DNA from: Planctomycetaceae bacterium UBA6163 | GTDB lineage: Bacteria; Planctomycetota; Planctomycetia; Pirellulales; Pirellulaceae | Assembly: GCA_002428205.1 (NCBI GenBank) | Contig: DIUH01000193.1 | Span: forward strand, 1-9,750 | Length of the DNA stretch: 9,750 nt | Reading direction: 5' to 3' | Shown here: one piece after another, positions 1-6,068 of the stretch | Layout: the number at the start of each line of letters is the position of its first letter | How positions within the stretch are numbered: position 1 is the stretch's first letter | Notes under the pieces: generated by a model | The model's database searches: none | The model's input: only the letters and a program-made list of their open reading frames with translations | Told to the model about the DNA's origin: nothing | Program-made: the position numbers and the translations under genes

Positions 1-1140
1 TTATGGGAATTGTTGGAACTTGAAATCCCCGGCAAACCGTCCATGACGATGCCTGGTATGTTCGATCCATCATTGGTTTGGCAAGAGTACAACCCCTATC
101 CAAACTTAGACATGAACACCAACAGTTTGTGGTTGTTCATCGACGAAGGCGCGCCCGGTGCGCAAGGGGCGCTCAGCCCCAACCATCCGATCACCGACGG
201 TATGCGACAGGTATTGGCACTGTATGCCGGTGCCGTCAACGCCAAATCCAGCAGCGAACTGACTCACACCCCGCTGTTGACTACTGGCCAACTCGCTGGA
301 TTGATTGACGGACAAGTGGCACAGCGTGTTTTAAGCGGTCAAGCAAACTTGATGCGTGAACAGGGCAGGCCGACTGGGCCAAGTTCAATCGCGATGGCGA
401 TTGAAGGCAAACAGACGGAGTCGTCAAAAGAGAAGTCGACCGAAGCCGACTCCGAGGTGACTTCAAAGCCCGAAAACCCCGCGCCGATCAAGGCCGTTTA
501 TGTCACCGATACCGACATGATGTTGCCGGTGTTTTTGCAACTGCGAGCCGATCCGAATCAAGCGCAAGACATGCGTTTCCAATTCCAAAACGTGACCTTC
601 CTGCTAAACACGATCGATTATTTGACCGGCGAAATCGATTATTTGGAAATTCGTAAACACGAACCGGTCTTCAGCAGCCTGCAGATGATTGCGGAAGTCA
701 AGGAAGAAGCATCTAGGCAGGTTCGCGAAAAGGGGAAAGAGTTCCAGGATCAGTACGATAATTTGATCCGCGAAGCGCAAGAAAAGATCGATACGGATCT
801 TAAGTCGTTGCGTGAAGAAATGGCCGAAATGCAAAAGAAGAGTGCGGATGGAACCGTCAGCCGCGCCGAGGCGACCGAGAAGGTCCAGCAGTTTAGAATC
901 AAACAAGAATCGTTGCAGCGAGCATTGGCGGTGCGAAGCGCGAAAGCCGAACGCGATCGTGAGAAAAGCATCAAGAAGATTCAAAGCGCGGCGGATCTGA
1001 CGGTGACCGATCTGCAAAACCGCGTCAAGGCTGCGGCGGTGATTCTTCCCTGCATTCCGCCACTGATTGTCGGCATCATTGTGTTTGCCTCGCGTCGGTT
1101 GCGAGAACGCGAGAACATTACGAAATCGCGTTTAAAATAG
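1..1140 (+). CDS. GldG-like ABC transporter auxiliary protein, 3' part (5' end outside window)
   Basis: The frame is open to the left edge (Leu-Trp-Glu precede the first possible TTG at 10), so this is the C-terminal part of a longer protein; 379 codons are visible. It resembles the GldG/ABC_transp_aux family, membrane proteins with a large extracytoplasmic domain that accompany ABC-2 permeases in gliding-type and related exporters. Residues below count from the TTG at 10. An acidic/Ser-rich linker (about 135-160) precedes the family-typical segment VYVTDTDMMLP (163-173) and a stretch with FLLNTIDYLTGE (197-208). A long charged coiled-coil region follows (about 226-330). One hydrophobic helix (about 341-360) is followed by an Arg-rich cytoplasmic tail, SRRLRERE. 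The DUF4340 gene follows after 140 bp on the same strand, a pairing common in planctomycetes. The transported substrate cannot be read from the sequence. Confidence 0.85.
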   Translation, partial: LWELLELEIPGKPSMTMPGMFDPSLVWQEYNPYPNLDMNTNSLWLFIDEGAPGAQGALSPNHPITDGMRQVLALYAGAVNAKSSSELTHTPLLTTGQLAGLIDGQVAQRVLSGQANLMREQGRPTGPSSIAMAIEGKQTESSKEKSTEADSEVTSKPENPAPIKAVYVTDTDMMLPVFLQLRADPNQAQDMRFQFQNVTFLLNTIDYLTGEIDYLEIRKHEPVFSSLQMIAEVKEEASRQVREKGKEFQDQYDNLIREAQEKIDTDLKSLREEMAEMQKKSADGTVSRAEATEKVQQFRIKQESLQRALAVRSAKAERDREKSIKKIQSAADLTVTDLQNRVKAAAVILPCIPPLIVGIIVFASRRLRERENITKSRLK

Positions 1141-1192
1141 TCGTTCGTTTTTCGTTCAAAGAAAACGTTTGTTGATTGAATCGATACGACGC

Positions 1193-1224
1193 TTGGTCTG
1201 AAAGTCGTTGATCCGACTGACCAA
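1193..1224. repeat. Bulged inverted repeat between the GldG-like and DUF4340 genes
   Basis: TTGGTC (1193-1198) pairs with GACCAA (1219-1224), and inside it AGTCG (1203-1207) pairs with CGACT (1214-1218) around a 6-nt loop; four unpaired bases (1199-1202) bulge on the left arm. No T-run follows on the plus strand, so a classical intrinsic terminator is unlikely. It lies mid-way in the 140-bp gap 1141-1280 and could be an mRNA processing or attenuation structure, or chance. No confident promoter was found in that gap. Confidence 0.3.
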
Positions 1225-1280
1225 AAATCGAATCTTAGTTTCCTCCCCCAGATACCTCTGATTGCTTAAAGAGTCCTAAC

Positions 1281-3164
1281 GTGAACGAAGGCGCTAAAAC
1301 CGGAATGTACTGGGTCGTGGCTGCGGTCATGCTCGCGGTCGCGACGTTCGTATCCTGGCCCCAGGAACTTGACAGCGACACCGAATCGTTGATCGGTCAA
1401 CCACTGTTCCCGACTTTTACTGATCCGCTGGCCGCGTCCAGCCTGAGGATTGTGAAGTTTGATGAAGAACAGGGTGAGCTGCAACGTTTTGAAGTCGCCA
1501 AAGACGAAACGACCGGAGTTTGGTCGTTGCCATCGCGAAACAACTATGCAGCCGACGCGGCAGAGCAGATGCAGGCCGCGGCTAACTCATTGGTCGGCGT
1601 GAAGGTCTTGGACATTCAAACCGAGAATGCCGAGGATCACGCCAGTTTGGGCGTTGTCGAGCCGAAGGCCGATGCGTTGGAGGTTGGTGATGAAGGTGTC
1701 GGTTTACTCGTTTCCTTCAAAGGCGATAAGAACGCGTCGCTAGCGAACTTGATTGTTGGAAACGCGGTCGCCGGATCGAATGAAAAACGTTATGTGCGAA
1801 TTCCGGGTGAAAATCCTGTCTATGTTGTCAACCTTGACAATAAGGTTTTCTCAACCAGGTTTTCCGATTGGATTGAAAAGGACCTGTTGCAGCTAAGCAG
1901 CATTGATATCTCCCGCGTCGACATGCAGGCCTATGATGCTGCCCTCGAGTCTGCCGGTTCTTTGTCAATGAATCGTACCTATGACGCCAGCGTAGAGGTT
2001 GAGGGGACCAGCGACTGGAAATTACTTTCGCTGGTGAAGTACGACGCAGAACAACAACCGCAACCGGTAACGTTCGCTGAAGGCGAAAAGTTAGCGACGG
2101 CAAAGTTAAACGAGCTGAAGAATGCTTTGGATGAACTAAAGATCGCCGACGTGGCGTCCAAGCCGAAGGGGATGAGCGAAAACCTGAAGGCGGATAAGGA
2201 TCTGGTCAGCGATAATGAAGCGGTTCGTTCACTCGCGGTTCGCGGATTCTTTCCGATCAATTCGGGTGAGATTCTTTCTGCCAATGGCGAAATGAGCGTC
2301 ACGCTGAACGACGGGGTGCAGTATGTTTTGCGGTTCGGCAATGTCCAAGGACTAGCGAGCGAAGACGATGCCGTTAACGACCAAGACTCTGACCAACCGA
2401 CCGGCGGAGCGAATCGTTATCTCTTGGTGACGGCTCAAGTGGATGAATCGAAGTTCCCGCCTCCGGCGCTGAAGTCGATCCCCAAGACGATCGAAGAACT
2501 TGATGCGATGAACAAACCGGCACCAACGGACGCTCCAGCACCGGCCGAACCAGCACCGGCCGAACCAGCACCGGCCGATCAACCTAAGGCAGACGCCCCA
2601 GCAGATGACGCCCCAGCAGATGATGCTCCCGCAGATGATGCGCCGGCGGCTGAGGCTCCGAGCGAACCGGCGTCACCCGAGGCCGATTCGTCTTCGGGTG
2701 ATGCCTGTCTCGATGACGAGCCCGAGGCGAAAGAGCCAGCCGAACAGGAGCCAGCCGCAGCGGAGGCCAAGCCTGCTGATCCGCCGGCTGAAGTGCCAGC
2801 ACCTGCTGAACCTGCAGTGACAGAGCCTGCAGCACCAGCGCAACCTACCGTCGAGGAGACCGCAGAGGAGAAGCAAGAGCGGCTGGAAGCTGAACAGGAA
2901 AAGATCACCAAAGAGAATCAGCGAATGCTGGACGAGCGAAACGATCGCATCGAAACGGCGCGCCGAAGGGTCCGAGAATTAAACAGCCGCTTTGCCGAGT
3001 GGTACTACGTCATCCCTGACTCGACCTATCGCAAGCTGCGTATTTCACTTGACGACCTGATTGAAAAACCTGCGTCGGCCGATGCATCCGATCAGCCTGA
3101 TCCCGCTTCCGCTGGCCCAGGATTCCAATTGCCAGGCCTGAACTTGCCAGGCGCAAACAATTAA
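1281..3164 (+). CDS. DUF4340 domain-containing membrane-anchored protein
   Basis: A 627-residue protein starting at GTG. The start is favoured because it places Lys6 ahead of a single hydrophobic segment (about 9-25), giving an N-terminal membrane anchor with the rest outside the cytoplasm; only a weak AAAGAG lies upstream. The body matches the DUF4340 family as I know it in planctomycetes: beta-rich repeats of unknown function, with phrases such as RYVRIPGENPVYVVN and SDWIEKDLL, and a conserved C-terminal block RFAEWYYVIPDSTYRKLR. A low-complexity Ala/Pro/Glu/Asp linker (about residues 413-528) followed by a short charged helix (about 528-565) separates the body from that block. The tail after it is Ala/Pro-rich and ends in two PG-L/N-type repeats. 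It follows the GldG-like gene and probably belongs to the same transporter operon. The biochemical role is not known. Confidence 0.88.
   Translation: MNEGAKTGMYWVVAAVMLAVATFVSWPQELDSDTESLIGQPLFPTFTDPLAASSLRIVKFDEEQGELQRFEVAKDETTGVWSLPSRNNYAADAAEQMQAAANSLVGVKVLDIQTENAEDHASLGVVEPKADALEVGDEGVGLLVSFKGDKNASLANLIVGNAVAGSNEKRYVRIPGENPVYVVNLDNKVFSTRFSDWIEKDLLQLSSIDISRVDMQAYDAALESAGSLSMNRTYDASVEVEGTSDWKLLSLVKYDAEQQPQPVTFAEGEKLATAKLNELKNALDELKIADVASKPKGMSENLKADKDLVSDNEAVRSLAVRGFFPINSGEILSANGEMSVTLNDGVQYVLRFGNVQGLASEDDAVNDQDSDQPTGGANRYLLVTAQVDESKFPPPALKSIPKTIEELDAMNKPAPTDAPAPAEPAPAEPAPADQPKADAPADDAPADDAPADDAPAAEAPSEPASPEADSSSGDACLDDEPEAKEPAEQEPAAAEAKPADPPAEVPAPAEPAVTEPAAPAQPTVEETAEEKQERLEAEQEKITKENQRMLDERNDRIETARRRVRELNSRFAEWYYVIPDSTYRKLRISLDDLIEKPASADASDQPDPASAGPGFQLPGLNLPGANN
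2538..2651 (+). repeat. 15-bp in-frame tandem repeats encoding APAEP and DAPAD units
   Basis: Within the DUF4340 gene, three consecutive 15-bp units starting GCACCGGCCGA encode APAEP/APADQ (2538-2582). After three other codons, four 15-bp units encode DAPAD, DAPAD, DAPAD and DAPAA (2592-2651); the first two of these are identical at DNA level. The unit length is a multiple of three, so gain or loss of units by slippage would keep the frame and change only the length of the extracytoplasmic linker. Confidence 0.85.
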
Positions 3165-3202
3165 AGCAGATTCAAAACTTTAATTGCCGACAACTAAGTT
3201 AA

Positions 3203-3267
3203 ACGCTGGCACCTGCAAGCTTTAGCTTGCACGGCTCACGCTGGTGTCCAAGCTTTAGCTTGCTCGG
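3203..3267. repeat. Two tandem copies of a hairpin-forming repeat at a convergent gene junction
   Basis: Unit 1 (3203-3234) and unit 2 (3238-3267) share the lead ACGCTGG, then CAAGCTTTAGCTTGC, then a terminal CGG, at a period of 35 bp. Each unit can form a hairpin with a TTTA loop: GCAAGC/GCTTGC at 3215-3230 and CAAGC/GCTTG at 3249-3262. The block sits in the 141-bp gap between the stop of the DUF4340 gene and the stop of the convergent enolase-superfamily gene, where a REP-like palindromic repeat or bidirectional terminator is often found. There is no U-tract, so factor-independent termination is not proven. Confidence 0.7.
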
Positions 3268-3305
3268 TATTCTCTCCCAACAACCTAAAGTTTGAACACC
3301 AACGC

Positions 3306-4598
3306 TTACAACATCGATTCCCGATATCCAGGATGAGTCGATTGAAACAAATCTTCTAACCAACGCGCGCCGATGCCCGGCGATTCGGGCAACCTCATTT
3401 CACCCGATACAATCTCCAGCGATCGATCGATCAGCATCGGGTAAAGCGTCGCAAGATGCGCTCGCACGCTCTCTTGAAACACGACCCCAGTGTGACAGCC
3501 CGCGATCTGAACACCGGCCAACAACGTAAGCGGTCCGGTGCAATCATGCATCAACGTAGGCACATTATAAATCTGGGCCAAGTCGGCGATCCGGCGAGTC
3601 GCCGAAATACCGCCCACCCATGTCGGATCGATCATGATGTAATCCGCTGCACCCGCATCCAACACCTGGCGATAGTGATCCGGTGACGTCAACATCTCGC
3701 TGACCGCGATCGGCACGCGACTATGTCTCCGAAACTCCGCCATCGTCGCCACACAGTCGGGACGCAAAATATCTTCCATCCACATCGGACGCACTTCGAC
3801 CATCGCATCCGCGATTTGTCGCGCGGCGGCCAGCGAAAAGAATCCGTGACCGTCCAGCATCAGTTCAATGCTGTCGCCCACGCGATCACGAATCTCGCGC
3901 ATCGGCTTAAGCCCTTCATCGATGTCTCGCTGAGTCAAATGATGGCCGCCTTGCCGTCTGTAAACGGCATCGAACGACCACATTTTCATACCGCGATACC
4001 CCAGCGCCACCAATTCTTCGGCCAAATCACCCGGCGTATTTTGGCTGGCCCAGTTATCTTCCAGTGGTCCCGGTTGCCCCGGATCGCCGTGCCCCGGCCA
4101 GCCCGATGCCGACGGAGTTCTGCGATTGGAACGTCCGTAGAACGGACCGCCGCAACTGTTGTAAACCGCGACCGCGTCGCGTACCGGGCCGCCCATCAGC
4201 CGCCAAATCGGTTGGCAAGCGACTTGTCCAGCGATATCCCACAACGCCAAATCGATCGCTGATAACGCTCGCAGTTCAGCCCCCACGCCGCCAAATGCCG
4301 TGATCCGCTCATATAAGAATCGCCAATGGCTTTCGATCGCCAGTGCATCGCCACCCAATAATCGCGGCGCCATGAAATCATGAATCGCTGCGGCGGCCGC
4401 CGTCGGTACATAGTAGGTTTCGCCGTGACCGATAATCGGCAGATCATTCGATGTTCCGGCATCCGTCAACACCCGCAGCGCCATCAAACCCGGCATCACT
4501 TCATGTGGGATCACGGTTTGCAAACCGACAATCCGTGGCCCGCGACGAAACGCGTGCTGTTGCGTCGGCCCTGATGCACGCTGCAAATAATCGGTCAA
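3306..4598 (-). CDS. Mandelate racemase/muconate lactonizing enzyme family protein (enolase superfamily, likely acid-sugar dehydratase)
   Basis: A 430-residue protein if it starts at the TTG at 4598. The fold is an N-terminal capping domain plus a (beta/alpha)7-beta barrel. Mg ligands are seen as D249 (LMLDGHG), E275 (WMED) and E301 (AVSEM), spaced 26 and 26 residues exactly as D195/E221/E247 of mandelate racemase; D324 (IMIDPTW) and H351 (LMHD) reproduce its D270/H297 dyad spacing (23 and 27). The second-strand base motif is K205-M-W207, so the second lysine of the usual K-x-K is Trp. E376 (FQES) may match E317. A Gly/Pro-rich insertion lies at about 150-195. Such enzymes abstract a proton alpha to a carboxylate; a cytoplasmic sugar-acid dehydratase is the best guess, the substrate unknown. 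No signal peptide. The frame stays open upstream to GTG 4694 and ATG 4658, but these overlap the preceding gene and lack a Shine-Dalgarno site. Confidence 0.87.
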   Translation of the reverse strand: MTDYLQRASGPTQQHAFRRGPRIVGLQTVIPHEVMPGLMALRVLTDAGTSNDLPIIGHGETYYVPTAAAAAIHDFMAPRLLGGDALAIESHWRFLYERITAFGGVGAELRALSAIDLALWDIAGQVACQPIWRLMGGPVRDAVAVYNSCGGPFYGRSNRRTPSASGWPGHGDPGQPGPLEDNWASQNTPGDLAEELVALGYRGMKMWSFDAVYRRQGGHHLTQRDIDEGLKPMREIRDRVGDSIELMLDGHGFFSLAAARQIADAMVEVRPMWMEDILRPDCVATMAEFRRHSRVPIAVSEMLTSPDHYRQVLDAGAADYIMIDPTWVGGISATRRIADLAQIYNVPTLMHDCTGPLTLLAGVQIAGCHTGVVFQESVRAHLATLYPMLIDRSLEIVSGEMRLPESPGIGARWLEDLFQSTHPGYRESML

Positions 4599-4611
4599 AA
4601 GATCACTCTCC
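4596..4611 (-). promoter_or_regulatory. Ribosome binding site deciding the TTG start of the enolase-superfamily gene
   Basis: On the minus strand GGAGAG (4611-4606) ends at the TGA stop of the upstream propeller gene (4605-4603) and lies 7 nt before TTG (4598-4596). The Shine-Dalgarno site is therefore built from the last codons (Gly-Glu) of the upstream gene, which suggests translational coupling. The alternative ATG at 4658 has no purine-rich tract in front of it. Confidence 0.6.
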
Positions 4612-5889
4612 ACCAATCGCGTAAAGTTTGGAAGTCGATCGAATGAAGATCGAACCATTGGCAATCGCTGATGTCGCCCAGTATCGATCGCCACCCTCCG
4701 CAGGCAATCGATTGGTTGTCACCAGCTTGAAATCCGGACCTGATTCTAAAACAAACGTGTTTCCATCGGAATCTGGGCAGTAGACCTTGCCGTCATGCGC
4801 CCACGGTGACGCCCAAAAGGCACCGCCTCTGGGCAATCGAGTTACATAAGCGGTCTTGCCGGTCTTCGCATCCAAACATGTCACCACGCCATCACGCTTG
4901 CCCAGCAAATAAACATAGCCTTGATACAGCAGCGGCGACGATCGGCCGGGGCCATCGGAATTCGACGACCACGCCACAAACTCGTTCGACGTTTCACCCT
5001 CTTTCAAACTGATGTCTCCCTTCGCACCCGCTCTCACAGCGAACATCCCGCCTCCGTCGCGTCCAACGTGTCCAACGATCAACATTTCATCATCACCGGC
5101 TGGAGACGAATTGACGCCAGAACGGCCGAAGTTCAATTCCCACAACAGGTCGCCGTTTTCAGGGTTATAAGAACGGATCTTACTGCCCGCCGTGATCAAT
5201 TCGGTGCGGTTAGCGTTCGTCCAAATCAGCGGCGTACCCCAATTGGAAGGTTCGTTGCGAGACTTGCGCCATTTTTCATTTCCCGTTGAAATGTCCAACG
5301 CCACGATGAACGATGATTCTTCGTTATCGACTTGTAAAATCACCAAACCGTCGATAATCACTGGCGAACTGGATGTCCCCCAATCGTTCCGCATCTTATA
5401 TGTCCCGAGATCTTTCGACCAAACTTCGTTTCCATCCAAATCGAAACAATAAATGCCGGTCATACCAAAATAGGCGACCACATACTTGCCATCGGTGACC
5501 GGTGTTTCGGATGCATAAGTGTTGTCGCGGTGCGTTCGGATCGTCGGTTTTGCCGTCTTGGGCGTTTTGGTCCAAAGGGTTTGGCCCGTTTTTTCGTCCA
5601 GGCAAATCACCTGCCACTGGTGTACCGACGCGGGCGACTTTCCGCCTTCGGAAACCGCCGTGGTGACAATCACCTTGCCGCCGGTAACAACTGGCGCGGC
5701 CCACCCTTCGCCAGGGATCAAGGCTTGCCAGCGAACGTTCGTTTCCGGTTGCCAAACGGTCGGCAGCGTCGCTTCGCTACTCAACCCGTTACCCTGAGGG
5801 CCGCGAAATTGGAACCAGTCAGCGGCCAAGCTGCTCGCCCCGCAGGAAACTGCGGTTGTTAAAATAAGAGACTGAATCGTTCGGCGCAT
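4603..5889 (-). CDS. Secreted PQQ-like (BamB-type) beta-propeller repeat protein
   Basis: A 428-residue protein with an ATG start and GGAG 8 nt upstream. Residues 1-22 form a signal peptide (MRRT, hydrophobic core, likely cut near SSLA-A), so it acts outside the cytoplasmic membrane. The mature start DWFQFRGPQGNGLS is the usual opening of this abundant planctomycete family. Blade motifs of the type LD-x-x-TG-x-x-x-W recur: ICLDEKTGQTLW (95-106), YCFDLDGNEVW (147-157), VALDISTGNEKW (196-207), SYNPENGDLLW (240-250) and TCLDAKTGKTAY (337-348). These are quinoprotein-like repeats; the family name does not mean that PQQ is bound, and no dehydrogenase active site (paired Cys, catalytic Asp motif) was recognised. 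Family members are usually of unknown function, possibly scaffolds or binding proteins. It is the first gene of a two-gene operon with the enolase-superfamily protein 4 nt downstream. Confidence 0.9.
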   Translation of the reverse strand: MRRTIQSLILTTAVSCGASSLAADWFQFRGPQGNGLSSEATLPTVWQPETNVRWQALIPGEGWAAPVVTGGKVIVTTAVSEGGKSPASVHQWQVICLDEKTGQTLWTKTPKTAKPTIRTHRDNTYASETPVTDGKYVVAYFGMTGIYCFDLDGNEVWSKDLGTYKMRNDWGTSSSPVIIDGLVILQVDNEESSFIVALDISTGNEKWRKSRNEPSNWGTPLIWTNANRTELITAGSKIRSYNPENGDLLWELNFGRSGVNSSPAGDDEMLIVGHVGRDGGGMFAVRAGAKGDISLKEGETSNEFVAWSSNSDGPGRSSPLLYQGYVYLLGKRDGVVTCLDAKTGKTAYVTRLPRGGAFWASPWAHDGKVYCPDSDGNTFVLESGPDFKLVTTNRLPAEGGDRYWATSAIANGSIFIRSTSKLYAIGGE

Positions 5890-6068
5890 TGGAAAAACTC
5901 CGGATTATTTTTTACACACGACTGCCCACCGAAACGCGCACCCGCATCCCGATCGAATTAAACATAAAGCCTATCCTGTCGAGAATACGATAGCGAGACG
6001 ACAATCGAACCACCACTTGCCCACTCATCGCCACCATTTCCCGCCCACTGCAACCATTGAGGTACCGC
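5890..6068. promoter_or_regulatory. Divergent intergenic region between the propeller gene and the EEP/SMP-30 gene
   Basis: These 179 bp separate two divergently transcribed genes and must hold promoters for both if each is expressed from here. The central part, about 5955-5995, is AT-richer than its surroundings, with a short CTATC/GATAG inverted repeat. On the minus strand TCGACA followed about 16 nt later by TAATTC is a weak sigma-70-like candidate. Ribosome binding sites are clearer: GGAG 8 nt before the minus-strand ATG and TGAGG (6058-6062) 6 nt before the plus-strand ATG. No operator was recognised. Confidence 0.4.

Noticed and set aside
604..1017. Minus-strand open frame of 137 codons
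   Set aside because: It is antisense to the coiled-coil part of the GldG-like gene and its composition (Leu/Phe/Arg-rich) is typical of a shadow frame.
2579..2911. Minus-strand Ala/Ser/Gly-rich open frame
   Set aside because: It is the mirror image of the Ala/Pro/Glu repeat region of the DUF4340 gene; low-complexity GC-rich repeats keep the opposite frames open.
3203..3267. CRISPR array
   Set aside because: There are only two units, the repeats are imperfect and partly self-complementary, the spacer is too short and no cas gene is near.
3723..4262. Plus-strand open frame of 179 codons
   Set aside because: It lies fully antisense to the barrel-domain codons of the enolase-superfamily gene, whose catalytic residues and spacing are clear.
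4603..4694. Upstream start (GTG 4694 or ATG 4658) for the enolase-superfamily gene
   Set aside because: Both lie inside the conserved 3' end of the propeller gene without a ribosome binding site, and would add residues not expected before the capping domain.
4603..5889. PQQ-dependent dehydrogenase
   Set aside because: Only propeller repeats are visible; the length is short and no quinoprotein dehydrogenase active-site motif is seen.
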